Both the position numbers and the translations under genes were made by a program. The notes under the pieces are model-generated. The model ran no database searches and was not told where the DNA came from. It worked only from the letters and a program-made list of their open reading frames with translations. Shown here piece by piece: positions 34,756-43,803 of a stretch of DNA of 64,000 nt. The stretch comes from Dyadobacter sp. CY323. GTDB taxonomy: Bacteria > Bacteroidota > Bacteroidia > Cytophagales > Spirosomataceae. The stretch is from assembly GCF_021390245.1 (NCBI RefSeq), contig NZ_JAJUXH010000028.1:28393-92392 (forward strand), read 5' to 3'. The stretch's first letter is position 1; each line of letters opens with the position of its first letter.

Positions 34756-35271
34756 ATGAAACAACTTGCCTTTATTTGTATGATGCTGTGCGCGGCATCG
34801 TCTGCATTTGCCCAAACAACCACTGCTAAACTTGCCGCCGAATGGGAACGGGCAAAAGTGTACACAAAAGAATACCTGGACGCGATGCCGGAAGACGGGT
34901 ATGCATTGAAACCTACGCCTGAGATCCGCTCATTTGCACAACAGATGGGCCACCTGGCCGATGCAAATTACGCATTCATTTCGTCTGCTACCGGTACTAA
35001 GAAACCGTCAGACGCATCCGTAGAAAAAATGGCGGATCAGTCGAAAGCTGCGATTTCAAAAGCGACTCTGGAAAGTTATGATTTTATCATTGCTGCATTG
35101 AAAGGAATGACAGACACTGATCTTGCCAAAGATGTGAAAGTGTTCGGAATGGACATGAAAATGGGTACTGCGTTTGAGAAAGCATTTGAGCACCAGACCC
35201 ACCACCGGGGACAGACTACTGTTTACATTCGGTTAAAAGGCGCTACGCCTCCGAAAGAGAAATTATTCTAG
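34756..35271 (+). CDS. Exported DinB-family protein
   Basis: This 171-residue four-helix protein of the DinB/YfiT superfamily has a clear signal peptide (MLCAASSAFAQ), so it acts outside the cytoplasm, unlike most DinB proteins. The three putative metal-binding histidines are H66 in QMGHLADA and H146/H150 in HQTHHRGQ. Members include thiol S-transferases and many of unknown function. It is monocistronic, with a perfect terminator after the stop. Confidence 0.9.
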   Translation: MKQLAFICMMLCAASSAFAQTTTAKLAAEWERAKVYTKEYLDAMPEDGYALKPTPEIRSFAQQMGHLADANYAFISSATGTKKPSDASVEKMADQSKAAISKATLESYDFIIAALKGMTDTDLAKDVKVFGMDMKMGTAFEKAFEHQTHHRGQTTVYIRLKGATPPKEKLF

Positions 35272-35295
35272 TAAAAAAGGCCGCTGGCGGCAGTG

Positions 35296-35324
35296 ATGGC
35301 CGGAAGAAATTCCGGCCATTTTTT
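35296..35324 (+). terminator. Intrinsic terminator of DinB gene
   Basis: ATGGCCGGAA (35296-35305) and TTCCGGCCAT (35310-35319) pair perfectly around a GAAA tetraloop and are followed by five T residues. Confidence 0.92.
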
Positions 35325-35357
35325 GTGCTGCCTGTTCAATCACATACTTCTGCGATT

Positions 35358-35365
35358 TACTTTTG
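35358..35365 (+). promoter_or_regulatory. Candidate -7 box for pgeF
   Basis: TACTTTTG matches TAnnTTTG, 12 bases before the ATG at 35378. No TTTG sits at the ideal -33 distance. If used, the leader would be only a few bases long. Confidence 0.45.
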
Positions 35366-35377
35366 AATTTCATTTGA

Positions 35378-36163
35378 ATGACAATTGTGATGCTGGAATT
35401 AAATACATCGGCAGAAAAATCTCTTTTCCGTTCGCCAGGCATATTTTTACGTTTTCCTGATTTGGTCGCTGCGGAAAGCACGCGGCATGGCGGCGTAAGT
35501 ACCGGGCCATTTACTTCCCTGAATCTGGGAGGTTCCACCCAGGATTCAACCGAAAATGTCCTCGAGAATAATCATCGATTTTTTCACGCCCTGAATGTTC
35601 CATTCGAGCAGGTGGCCAAGTCGCATCAGGTTCATGGTGAAGAAATCCTCAACGTGTCGGAAGCCGGTCGATATGACGGCTACGATGCGCTGATCACGAA
35701 TCAGCCCGATATCCAGCTCGCCGTGACTGTTGCGGATTGCACGCCCATTCTGATCTTCGACCCGGTTCAGCGCGCGGTGGCTGCCATTCACGCCGGATGG
35801 CGGGGTACTGTGAGTGAAATCGTATTTAAAACAGTGGGGAGAATGGTTGAGGTTTTTGGGACGAATGCATCCGATTGCCTCGCCTATGTCGGGACTTGCA
35901 TTGATGAATGTTCGTTTGAAGTAGGTGAAGATGTCGCACAACATTTTCAATCCGATTACAAAAGATGGGATGATGTGAAGGCCAAGTTCTTTGTCGACCT
36001 GAAAGCGGCTAACCGGGATCAACTGTTAAGAGCCGGCTTGAAAGCAGGAAACATTGAGATTTCGATGTATTCGACGGTTCTGAATAATGACGATTATTTT
36101 TCATATCGGCATGAAAAAGGTCTGACCGGCAGGATGCTCGCCACAATCGGAACCAGAAAGTAG
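35378..36163 (+). CDS. pgeF: Peptidoglycan editing factor PgeF (laccase-like, YfiH family)
   Basis: PgeF removes misincorporated L-serine at the L-alanine position of peptidoglycan precursors; the family was earlier called multicopper oxidase or laccase domain proteins. The 261 residues carry HGGVSTGPFTSLNLG and the zinc/catalytic residues H86 (SHQVHGE), C121 (VADCTPI) and H138 (AIHAGWRGT). FEVGEDV is also typical. The protein is cytoplasmic. The ATG at 35378 is used, although 35390 is possible. It is the second wall-related gene in the window after the NamZ-like one. Confidence 0.92.
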   Translation: MTIVMLELNTSAEKSLFRSPGIFLRFPDLVAAESTRHGGVSTGPFTSLNLGGSTQDSTENVLENNHRFFHALNVPFEQVAKSHQVHGEEILNVSEAGRYDGYDALITNQPDIQLAVTVADCTPILIFDPVQRAVAAIHAGWRGTVSEIVFKTVGRMVEVFGTNASDCLAYVGTCIDECSFEVGEDVAQHFQSDYKRWDDVKAKFFVDLKAANRDQLLRAGLKAGNIEISMYSTVLNNDDYFSYRHEKGLTGRMLATIGTRK

Positions 36164-36182
36164 GCTTCGAATACCCTGAAGC

Positions 36183-36211
36183 AAAAAATTCAACTCCGGA
36201 GAGTCGAATTT
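36183..36211 (-). terminator. Terminator of lysine-rich protein gene
   Basis: Read leftward, AAATTCGACTC (36211-36201) pairs with GAGTTGAATTT (36196-36186) with one wobble around TCCG, then T residues to 36183. It lies 31 bases after the stop at 36242. Confidence 0.75.
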
Positions 36212-36241
36212 GATACTAATGCAATGCGATTAGGTAAGTTA

Positions 36242-36670
36242 TTACTCCTGAGTGGGAGCATTCTCACCAGCTGGGGCAGGTGTTGAGCTCGCAGGTGCTG
36301 GTTTTGGTGCGATCCGCGCCTTAGATGCCAAAGGTTTTGCCGCAACGGACGGTTTGGCAGGGGTGGCCACCGGCACTTTTGAAGAAGCTTCTGCAACCAA
36401 TGCAGCGACCTTCTCGGTTTTCGCGGCTTTACTTTTCTTGCCTTCCTTTTTGTCTTTAACTTTTCCTTTTAACTTCTTTTCAGCATCCTTAGCCTCTTTT
36501 GCTTTTTTCTTGATGGTTTCCTTTTCGAATTTGGCCACCTTCTTAGCAAGTTTTTCAGCTGCTTTCTGAATCGATTTTTTTATCTTCTTTGAACCTGTTG
36601 AAACTGCATCAATTTTCCCGGAAAGAGTTTCTGCAATTTCAGTCGATAATTTTTTTGTAGCGGATTTCAT
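36242..36670 (-). CDS. Lysine/alanine/proline-rich basic protein (histone-H1-like composition)
   Basis: I do not recognise a specific family. The 142-residue protein has a short amphipathic start, a highly charged helical middle dominated by K, A and E (KKIKKSIQKAAEKLAKKV, then KKAKEAKDAEKKLKGKVKDK), and a P/A-rich tail (PAPASSTPAPAG). This resembles H1/Hc1-like nucleoid proteins and some phasin-like proteins, so nucleic-acid binding is plausible but unproven. It is monocistronic with its own terminator. No cysteine and no membrane segment are present. Confidence 0.75.
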   Translation of the reverse strand: MKSATKKLSTEIAETLSGKIDAVSTGSKKIKKSIQKAAEKLAKKVAKFEKETIKKKAKEAKDAEKKLKGKVKDKKEGKKSKAAKTEKVAALVAEASSKVPVATPAKPSVAAKPLASKARIAPKPAPASSTPAPAGENAPTQE

Positions 36671-36748
36671 AATCGTTTTTTAATTTCTGCCTATCGGCTA
36701 TAACCTGCAAATACGGATTATTAATTCGGAAAGACCAAATTTCCTGTG

Positions 36749-37306
36749 TTATATTTCTGTTAACTTTTTACTTACAAAATCCCAGAGAACGATTCCTGCG
36801 CAGACGGACACATTGAATGAATGCTTCGTCCCGAATTGTGGTATCTCGATACATCCGTCGGATCTTTCTATCACTTCTTCCTGCACTCCTTCTACCTCAT
36901 TACCAAAAACAAACGCGTGGGGAATGGACGATTCAGGATTGAAATTTTGTAATAAAACACTTCCTTCCGCCTGTTCTACGCACCAGATCCGAAATCCTTC
37001 GCTTTTTAATTTACTGATCGCGTCCAAAATATCCGGGCTATGCTCCCATTCCACCGACAATTCGGCCCCGAGGGCACTTCTGGTGATCTCGCGATGCGGA
37101 GGCTGGGGCGTATAGCCGCACAAAATGATTTTGCCAGCCCGGAATGCATCGGCGGTCCTGAAAAAAGAACCCACATTGTTCAGGCTCCTGATATTATCTA
37201 GTACAATCACAAATGGAAACTTTTCAGATTCCTTGAATTGGTCGACTGTGAGCCGGTCCATTTCTTCCACACCTAATTTGCGCATTTCAAATGATGTTGC
37301 TTGCAT
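36749..37306 (-). CDS. SpoU/TrmH-family RNA 2'-O-methyltransferase
   Basis: This cytoplasmic SPOUT methyltransferase has about 185 residues. Conserved blocks are LDNIRSLNNVGSFFRTADAF (motif 1), HAFVFGNEVEGV (motif 2) and IPQFGTKHSFNVSVCAGI (motif 3), which form the knotted SAM site. The target is a tRNA or rRNA ribose; TrmL- or TrmH-like activity is likely but cannot be decided. The ATG at 37306 is preferred over an in-frame TTG at 37312. The upstream regulator gene on the same strand is separated by a terminator. Confidence 0.9.
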   Translation of the reverse strand: MQATSFEMRKLGVEEMDRLTVDQFKESEKFPFVIVLDNIRSLNNVGSFFRTADAFRAGKIILCGYTPQPPHREITRSALGAELSVEWEHSPDILDAISKLKSEGFRIWCVEQAEGSVLLQNFNPESSIPHAFVFGNEVEGVQEEVIERSDGCIEIPQFGTKHSFNVSVCAGIVLWDFVSKKLTEI

Positions 37307-37311
37307 TAACA

Positions 37312-37346
37312 AAAAAGCTCCTGCACGGTTTGTACAGGAGCTTTTT
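37312..37346 (-). terminator. Terminator of NarL-type regulator gene
   Basis: AAAAAGCTCCTG (37312-37323) and CAGGAGCTTTTT (37335-37346) pair over 12 bases. Read leftward it ends the regulator transcript, 16 bases after the stop, and sits just before the methyltransferase ATG. Confidence 0.88.
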
Positions 37347-37362
37347 CATCATTACAAGAATA

Positions 37363-37983
37363 CTACTTAATCTTTGTAATCAATTCTACAATATTCTTTA
37401 CACCTAGTTTCTCGAAAATACGTGCCTTGTACGTACTTACTGTGGAAAGCTGCAGGTTGAGTTTTTCAGCAATTTTTGCGGTACCCAATCCTTCTTTCAA
37501 CAGATTCATCACGTCCGTTTCGCGGGGTGAGAGACTCACGATCGGGTCGGGCTGGTATTCTTTTGGATTAATGAGGCGGTTGATATTCATTTGCTGCATA
37601 TCCTCGCTCATGTATTTTTTATTGTTCAAAACGCTCATTACCGCAGTTTTGAACTCTTCCTCAGGAGCATCTTTTGATAGATATCCATCGGCGCCGGCCT
37701 GCAGGTACATCAGACCGTAAAGTTGTTCGTCGTAGCTGGAAAACATCAATATTCGGATCCCAGGTGATTTCAGACGGATCGTCTCAACCATCTTGGTTGT
37801 GTTACCTCCCGGGATATTGATGTCAAGAATAAGCAAGTCATAGGATTTGACCTCCAGTTCCTGAATGATCTTATCAAAATCGTCAACGTCGGAAATGGTA
37901 GAATCCGGGATCAATGATTTGAGGAGGTGTTTGGTACCGATTCTAACCACGGCATGGTCTTCGGCAATGAGTATGTGTTTCAT
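37363..37983 (-). CDS. NarL/FixJ-type response regulator
   Basis: This 206-residue regulator has a receiver domain (E8-D9, phospho-acceptor D54 in LLILDINIPGG, S82, K104 in YLSKDAPEE) and a C-terminal LuxR-type helix-turn-helix (LSPRETDVMNLLKEGL...LSTVSTYKARIFEKLG). No histidine kinase is adjacent, so the partner is elsewhere. It begins the leftward strand opposite the glycan locus, with a 326-base shared upstream region, but no evidence ties it to that locus. Confidence 0.94.
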   Translation of the reverse strand: MKHILIAEDHAVVRIGTKHLLKSLIPDSTISDVDDFDKIIQELEVKSYDLLILDINIPGGNTTKMVETIRLKSPGIRILMFSSYDEQLYGLMYLQAGADGYLSKDAPEEEFKTAVMSVLNNKKYMSEDMQQMNINRLINPKEYQPDPIVSLSPRETDVMNLLKEGLGTAKIAEKLNLQLSTVSTYKARIFEKLGVKNIVELITKIK

Positions 37984-38309
37984 GTATGGGTCGGAGCCTT
38001 TAAGGTCAAAATTCTAATAAAATTATTGTGGAGCAATTTACTACAATTTCTATTGCCTATGCTTTCTTCTGCGGATACCAGTCCGTATCAATCCCTACAA
38101 CTTGTTTGAATAGATTTGACTAATTGACAAAAATAGTAATCAGCATTGTATTAAACATAAAAAATATCAAATTAGTATATCAATATTCATGCGGCAGAAC
38201 GGATTAAACCACATTTTGTCAGGATTCAATTAAAATTTCACACATTATTTCAAGATATCCCGCAACCAAAGCATTACAAGAATGGAATTGTTTTGACCTT
38301 TCAGTCGAA
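37984..38309. other. Divergent region between NarL regulator and glycan locus
   Basis: This 326-base AT-rich gap has no exact TAnnTTTG box. From 38208 onward the frame of the downstream acetyltransferase is open without a stop but has no ATG, so an unusual start upstream of 38310 is possible. No hairpins of note are seen. Confidence 0.4.
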
Positions 38310-39242
38310 GTGTTTCATTTAATTGATCTGCCCGAACAAGTAACATCGTCGTATCTTTTCTTCAAAACCGAACACCTTTCGACACAATTTGGCGGAGCAA
38401 TATACTCGTTTATTCTTTCCCGGGACAATAAAAGCGTAACCATAGCCTTATTTCATTGTTTTCAGGACTCGTGCCAAATTTGGTATTCTCCTCCCAGAGC
38501 ACCTTTCGGCGGAGTAGCTGCGGAAGAAAATTGCACCGCAGCCCAACTAGATTTCTTTCTGGCCTGCATCACCGAATGGATTCGTACCAGGCAGGGTAAA
38601 CAGCTGATTATCAAGTGTGCACCTTCCAGTTATAATCCAATATTATCCCAACAGCTTCACCTAATTTATAGTAATACTGGTTTTCTTCCGATTAGTACCT
38701 TTCAAAACCATCACATTCCCGTAACATCAGATGATTTTATTTCTATTCTTCATCTCTCGGAAAGAAGAAGGCTCAGAAAATCAGTACTGTCGGGCTTTAA
38801 GGCTCATTTAAACACAAGCATGAAAAGTGAAGAAATTTACCTGTTTTTGCGAAATTGTTTAAACCAAAAAGGTTACTCACTGAGTTTGAGCCAAGCCGAA
38901 TTTCAGGTGCTAAAAAACAGGTTTCCTGACGATTTTCCCGTTTTCAGCGCAATGGACGGGGATAAAGTAGTTGCATTGATTGCGACCGTCCGCGTTGCCA
39001 GAAACATTTTATATGTATTCATCTCTGGTTATTTACCCGAATACAGTTCGTTCAGTCCCATTGTGCTTTTGACCAAAGAAATTTATGGATTTTGTCAGCG
39101 AAACGGCATTGCAATCCTGGATCTGGGCACGTCACTGGATCATCACGGCCAGCAAAAACCGGAACTTTTAAAATTCAAAAAATTTTTGGGCGGTCATGTG
39201 TGTACGAAGGTTACTTATTGCAAGGTTTTTGAAGAAATTTAG
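38310..39242 (+). CDS. GNAT/FemAB-like acyltransferase
   Basis: This 310-residue protein resembles the BioF2-like/FemAB group of GNAT proteins: ILHLSERRRLRKSVLSGF followed by a second GNAT half with VVALIATVRVARNILYVFISGY and IAILDLGTS. Such proteins in glycan clusters often acylate sugars or add amino acids to cell-wall precursors. The start is a GTG at 38310. The frame stays open back to 38208 (encoding PATKALQEWNCFDLSVE before it) without ATG, GTG or TTG, so the N-terminus is uncertain. It opens the surface-glycan region. Confidence 0.78.
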   Translation: MFHLIDLPEQVTSSYLFFKTEHLSTQFGGAIYSFILSRDNKSVTIALFHCFQDSCQIWYSPPRAPFGGVAAEENCTAAQLDFFLACITEWIRTRQGKQLIIKCAPSSYNPILSQQLHLIYSNTGFLPISTFQNHHIPVTSDDFISILHLSERRRLRKSVLSGFKAHLNTSMKSEEIYLFLRNCLNQKGYSLSLSQAEFQVLKNRFPDDFPVFSAMDGDKVVALIATVRVARNILYVFISGYLPEYSSFSPIVLLTKEIYGFCQRNGIAILDLGTSLDHHGQQKPELLKFKKFLGGHVCTKVTYCKVFEEI

Positions 39243-39279
39243 TTTTAAAAATTTTAACTTGGGTTGAAATCAGCAAGCC

Positions 39280-40560
39280 ATGAAGCACTGTTTTACCCTC
39301 ATTCTTCTTTGTGTTTTTTTCGTTTCAGCAAAAGTATATGCACAGGTCAACCTGGCAAACGGACTTGTAGGCTGCTACCCTTTTTCCGGGGATGCCAACG
39401 ATTTCAGCGTACTCGGCAATCATGGCGAAGTTCACGGTGCCAGGCTTGCGCCCGACCGTTTTGGGAACGCGAATTCTGCCTACGATTTTGATGGACTGGA
39501 TGACAACATCGAGATCAGCCCCGCAGACCTGCAAATGAATGCTTTTACTTATTCCATGTGGGTAAAACCGGAGAGCACTCCATTCTACAACCAGGGATTA
39601 TTCCTTTTTTCGATCGGCAGCGACTACGGCGATCAGCACATTTTGTTTGGCGACCATTACTCGCTCGACAGGCACACCGGCTTTTCACATGGCTGTTACC
39701 TCGGAGTTGCCAATAACATTGCCTGCTCGCAGCCGACGGTACCTCCGATTGACAAGTGGTACCATTTGGTGCTGGTCCGAAATGCAACGGATTATGTTCT
39801 ATATGTGGATAATGTAATGGTTTGCAGCGACAGCCACGGAGGTCAAAACGCATTTTATGGTACCAGCACGGTGCGGGCGATGATCGGAGCCCGGAATAAT
39901 TATGGCCAGGCGGCAAACGCGACCATCGATGATATCCATTTATACAATAGACCTTTAAACCGGGAAGAAATTACCGCATTGTTTAATGGTACCGAAGAAA
40001 TCACTTCCACCGGCGAGCTTATATCGAGTAAGTTGGCTATTTGCGCCGGAAATCCAACGCCATTTTTAGCTGATTCGAATATCCCGCAAGGTACTTTCAA
40101 ATGGTATGTTGACAATGTGGTTCAAACCGGATCGACATCGAAAGAACTGATGTACACCACGCCAGCCCGTGGCGAATCTTACCGAATGAAGGTTAAAGTT
40201 GAAATCACGCCAGAAGTTTCCTGTTTTTCCCAAAAGCCATTGACGCTTGAAAAGGAAGTGGAAGTGAAAGTTTGTTCTTCCCCGGAAGCAGGGGATGCTA
40301 AACTATTCGTTCCCAGCGCATTTACACCAAATCAGGATGGCATGAACGATACCTGGAACATCGTGAATATGGAACAGTTTGAAAGGCTGGAATTGCTGGT
40401 TTACAACCGTTGGGGAGAAGTGATCTTTTATTCTGAAAATTACCAGATCCCGTGGAATGGGATCTATAAAGGGTCGCTGGTATCGTCAGGAATTTATAGT
40501 TATAAAATTCTGTCGGAGAAAAAGCTGGTGAAATCGGGCAGCATTACGGTTTTGTACTGA
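39280..40560 (+). CDS. Secreted LamG-domain protein with T9SS type B (gliding-type) tail
   Basis: This 426-residue exported protein has a signal peptide (MKHCFTLILLCVFFVSAKVYAQ). A concanavalin-like LamG domain spans about 30-235 (FDGLDDNIEIS, FTYSMWVKPE, IDDIHLYNRPLNREEI). An Ig-like linker follows, and the C-terminus is the gliding-motility-associated/T9SS type B domain (FVPSAFTPNQDGMNDTW, VYNRWGEVIFYS, WNGIYKG). It is therefore exported by the type IX system, probably to the surface or medium, and may bind glycans. It lies 37 bases after the acyltransferase gene. Confidence 0.9.
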   Translation: MKHCFTLILLCVFFVSAKVYAQVNLANGLVGCYPFSGDANDFSVLGNHGEVHGARLAPDRFGNANSAYDFDGLDDNIEISPADLQMNAFTYSMWVKPESTPFYNQGLFLFSIGSDYGDQHILFGDHYSLDRHTGFSHGCYLGVANNIACSQPTVPPIDKWYHLVLVRNATDYVLYVDNVMVCSDSHGGQNAFYGTSTVRAMIGARNNYGQAANATIDDIHLYNRPLNREEITALFNGTEEITSTGELISSKLAICAGNPTPFLADSNIPQGTFKWYVDNVVQTGSTSKELMYTTPARGESYRMKVKVEITPEVSCFSQKPLTLEKEVEVKVCSSPEAGDAKLFVPSAFTPNQDGMNDTWNIVNMEQFERLELLVYNRWGEVIFYSENYQIPWNGIYKGSLVSSGIYSYKILSEKKLVKSGSITVLY

Positions 40561-40579
40561 TGCACTCCTCAATTTTTAC

Positions 40580-41224
40580 CTAAATACCCAGGCAATTGTT
40601 TTCTCGATAGAATACGCTTGAACAAAATTCGTAGCTGATTATCGGCCCCATTCCTTTGAAATCCAATCTTTTAAAACCGCGCGCTTCCAGTAAATCTTTG
40701 GCAGGCTGGTACCATTCTCTTTCAGAATTATCGAGGATCAAAACTCCGTCCGGCATCAGGAAATCCACGGCATAAGAAGCACATTTTACCCTTTTCCGGC
40801 CGTCGACCACAACGATATTATAGAGTATTTCATCGGTATTGATCGCCTGAATGTACGTTTCATCCAGTGTCCTGGACAACATTTTTGCGTTTTTCGGAAG
40901 TTTTTGGGAAATTTTTTCGATCCAGTCTTTATCGTGCTCAACGGCGGTAATGTCATTCACCCGGGCACCATACCAGCGCGTAGAATTGCCGGAACCGTAT
41001 TCGAAAACTTTAAAATGTGGCTTTAACCTTGGTTCGAGAAAAAAGATAAATGAGTAAGTGTACCAGGGAATCGGGTTGCCCGCGGCATCAATGGATTGTC
41101 CCGAGGTGAAGGTTTTGAACCAGCCATATTGTTTCAATGCACTTTCGAGAAACAACTGAATACTCCCTCCAAAACCCATTGTGTTCAGAATACCCCAACT
41201 TTTATCTTTTAAAAACTGAATCAT
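40580..41224 (-). CDS. Class I SAM methyltransferase-like protein
   Basis: This 214-residue protein has a Rossmann-type SAM-binding core: VFEYGSGNSTRWYG (motif I), then ITAVEHDKDWIEKIS, VVVDGRKRV and GVLILDNSE. It lacks a membrane segment. Members of this group occur in polysaccharide and O-antigen loci, where they probably methylate sugars, but the substrate is unknown. It converges on the LamG gene with a 19-base gap. A -7-like box lies about 90 bases upstream of the start. Confidence 0.78.
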   Translation of the reverse strand: MIQFLKDKSWGILNTMGFGGSIQLFLESALKQYGWFKTFTSGQSIDAAGNPIPWYTYSFIFFLEPRLKPHFKVFEYGSGNSTRWYGARVNDITAVEHDKDWIEKISQKLPKNAKMLSRTLDETYIQAINTDEILYNIVVVDGRKRVKCASYAVDFLMPDGVLILDNSEREWYQPAKDLLEARGFKRLDFKGMGPIISYEFCSSVFYRENNCLGI

Positions 41225-41311
41225 TTTAACCGGTTATCCGGGAGTTAATTGGTGTCTTTCAGAGCGGGAGTTTCTGCCATGCTCCGGCAGTCTCTGTTTT
41301 GCTTAAGAGGG

Positions 41312-41319
41312 CAAATATA
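41312..41319 (-). promoter_or_regulatory. Candidate -7 box for methyltransferase at 40580
   Basis: The - strand reads TATATTTG, matching TAnnTTTG, in the divergent gap between two methyltransferase genes. No matching -33 box is seen. Confidence 0.3.
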
Positions 41320-41385
41320 GTACATTAGCATTTATAATATAACACGAAACGGGTCGTTGGGACCGCCCGGAAGCTGCACAGTTCA

Positions 41386-42282
41386 ATGAAATTAAAGACG
41401 ATCAATACGATTCTGAGTCATCCGTTAAACAAAAACAGAAAGATCAAAGCCTTGCTTACTTTTTTCAAAAGAGGCTTCGTGATCAGGCTCCACCACCATC
41501 CGGTCGTCTACCCATTCATTGAAAATACTTTCCTGGTTGTTGAAAAAGGCATGTCGAGCGCCGAATTGCAGATCTATACCACCTTATACGATCTGAACGA
41601 AATGCTTTTCCTCATGCATTACCTGCGTCCCGAAGATACGTTTGTGGACATCGGCGCAAATGTGGGTGTTTATTCCGTGCTCGCCTCGGGTGTTGCCAAA
41701 TCACATTCCCTTTCCTTCGAACCGATTCCTTCGACTTTTCGCAGGTTAAAACGGAACATCCGGTATAACAATCTGGACGAAAAAGTGGAGTTGTTCAATC
41801 TCGGTGTGGGGGATAAAGAAGAGACGCTGATTTTTTCCGACTCGCTGGATGCCATCAATCACGTGATCCAGGATTCCGGTTTTAATGGGCCTACAACGGA
41901 GATACCTGTAAATTCCTTAGATGGTATTTTGGCCGACACCTCGCCGGCGGGCAGACCAATCCACTTTATGAAAGTGGATGTAGAAGGTTTCGAAGCAAAT
42001 GTGATCAATGGCGCATTCAAAACATTGGCCACAACTGCATTAAATGTGATCATTATCGAAACAAATGGTCTCTCCGACCAGTATGAATTCGGGCAGAATT
42101 ACATTCACAACAAGCTGGTGGAATTCGGTTTCGAACCCTACAATTATCTTCCAGAGAAAAGGACGCTGCAAAAAATTACCGCCACCAATCCTCAGAATAC
42201 GATCTACATTCGCGACTTTGACCTGGCGATGCAAAGAGTTTTAGCAGCTGCAAAAATTAACATCGATGGTGCGTTGATTTAG
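41386..42282 (+). CDS. FkbM-family methyltransferase
   Basis: This is a 298-residue methyltransferase of the FkbM type. The SAM-binding motif is FVDIGANVGVYSVLAS, followed by SFEPIPSTFRRLKRNI and the family's FMKVDVEGFEANVI. FkbM enzymes O-methylate hydroxyl groups, in glycan loci usually on sugars. It ends 6 bases from the convergent flippase gene. A second FkbM gene is at 45927, so the glycan is probably methylated at more than one position. Confidence 0.88.
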   Translation: MKLKTINTILSHPLNKNRKIKALLTFFKRGFVIRLHHHPVVYPFIENTFLVVEKGMSSAELQIYTTLYDLNEMLFLMHYLRPEDTFVDIGANVGVYSVLASGVAKSHSLSFEPIPSTFRRLKRNIRYNNLDEKVELFNLGVGDKEETLIFSDSLDAINHVIQDSGFNGPTTEIPVNSLDGILADTSPAGRPIHFMKVDVEGFEANVINGAFKTLATTALNVIIIETNGLSDQYEFGQNYIHNKLVEFGFEPYNYLPEKRTLQKITATNPQNTIYIRDFDLAMQRVLAAAKINIDGALI

Positions 42283-42288
42283 GAAGTT

Positions 42289-43791
42289 TCAGGAACGAAA
42301 CACCTTCTTTCTCAGTCCCGTGGCCAACTCGTTCAGTTCGGGAGAAAGCTCGTATTTGAGTACCAGAAATGCAAACACCAATGCAAAAATCGCCGAACGG
42401 ATTGCTAATGTCGCCATTGCCGAAAATGTGGTCATTTGGTAATCCGGCATCAGTAGCGTCAATGCATACATCCCGACCAGAATCAGAAAAACCTGCAGGG
42501 TTTTTAGTGAAAAAGGCTGCACCTGAAACTTTCGCCAAACAAACGTCATTCTGGATACGGAGTAAATTAATGTCGTCATCGCCGTTGCGATCGCGGCTCC
42601 GGTAAAACCATAAAGTGGTATTAACCATAGATTTAAACAAAATCCAATGACTGCCGATGTTATGATGAACATGGTCGCATACCTGTAATATTTCGAATAA
42701 AGTATGATTTCCAGGTTGAGTCCGGTGGCAATGTCAAATACCTTCGCCAGCGCCAGAAACAGTACCACCATTTTTCCTTCACTGTACGTTTCACCTTTTG
42801 GGATCAGATAGAAAATCTCGTCGATACTGATCCAGATCAATGCAAAAAACAATCCGCCCGCAATGAGCTGATTCAATGCAGATTTCCGGTTGATCATGCG
42901 AATATGATCGTAGTCTTTATTTAGAAGCGAGGTAGTGAGCAGCGGAATGGAAATTTGCGCAATGGCTTTTCGGGGGATTTCAATCACTCCGGCAATGTAG
43001 GCGGCAATGATAAAAATACCGGTTTGTATCAGTCCGCGCTCCCCTGCAAGCATCGACCTGTCGATGAATAACATGAGGTTCACGCCAATGCCGCCAAGTA
43101 ATGTAAACGAACCGTAGGCAAGCATTTGTTTGAAAAGGCCATTCGTGAGAATACTCCGGTCCGGAAATCGCCAATACCATTTACCTAATTTTTTAATATA
43201 AAATATCAGGAAAACGACTCCAAATCCATAAGAAATAATCACCAGGTAAAGCATCAGATCGAAGCTAAGCCAGCCGAGCCCGAAGATCAGGATCAGGATC
43301 ATATTCGCAAACCGCAGGTACACTTCCCGGATGAAGTTAGGAATGGCAATCCGGGAATTATTCCGGCAATAGGATTCCAGAACGGCAATATAAAGCCAGA
43401 AAATCGTGAGTGGAATGACCAGAAAATGGTAATTCGTGAGCATCGGCGAACGCTCCATATAATAGGCTCGAATCAAGCCCGAAGACGCCAGATATAATCC
43501 GGAAAACAGCAGCCCACCTATTAATGGCAGAAAAAGCAAAAAAGGTAAAATCCCGTGATGACCTTCCTTGTCATCCCGGAAAAGGCTGAAAAATTTATCG
43601 GCAATAAAAGGAGTACCCAAATGCGCAAATGCAGCAAAAAGAAGGCTGTTTTCAAATAATAACCTTGAAACTGCCAATTGCTCGACAGATAAAAATTTGG
43701 TCGATACATACATCTGATTGATGATGCCGACCCCCACTCCGATATAAGATCCTAATCCTGCTTTCAGGCTTTGCCGAACAATTATTCCCAC
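42289..43791 (-). CDS. Wzx-like polysaccharide flippase
   Basis: This 500-residue inner-membrane protein has about 12-14 hydrophobic helices and the layout of the MATE/polysaccharide-transport (PST) family. It would flip a lipid-linked oligosaccharide across the inner membrane. The N-terminus (GLGSYIGVGVGIINQMYVSTKFLS) is typical of Bacteroidota O-antigen or capsule flippases. It lies 12 bases after the epimerase gene on the same strand, so the two are co-transcribed. No Wzy polymerase is obvious in the window. Confidence 0.85.
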   Translation of the reverse strand: MGIIVRQSLKAGLGSYIGVGVGIINQMYVSTKFLSVEQLAVSRLLFENSLLFAAFAHLGTPFIADKFFSLFRDDKEGHHGILPFLLFLPLIGGLLFSGLYLASSGLIRAYYMERSPMLTNYHFLVIPLTIFWLYIAVLESYCRNNSRIAIPNFIREVYLRFANMILILIFGLGWLSFDLMLYLVIISYGFGVVFLIFYIKKLGKWYWRFPDRSILTNGLFKQMLAYGSFTLLGGIGVNLMLFIDRSMLAGERGLIQTGIFIIAAYIAGVIEIPRKAIAQISIPLLTTSLLNKDYDHIRMINRKSALNQLIAGGLFFALIWISIDEIFYLIPKGETYSEGKMVVLFLALAKVFDIATGLNLEIILYSKYYRYATMFIITSAVIGFCLNLWLIPLYGFTGAAIATAMTTLIYSVSRMTFVWRKFQVQPFSLKTLQVFLILVGMYALTLLMPDYQMTTFSAMATLAIRSAIFALVFAFLVLKYELSPELNELATGLRKKVFRS

Positions 43792-43803
43792 AACAAACGA
43801 ATA

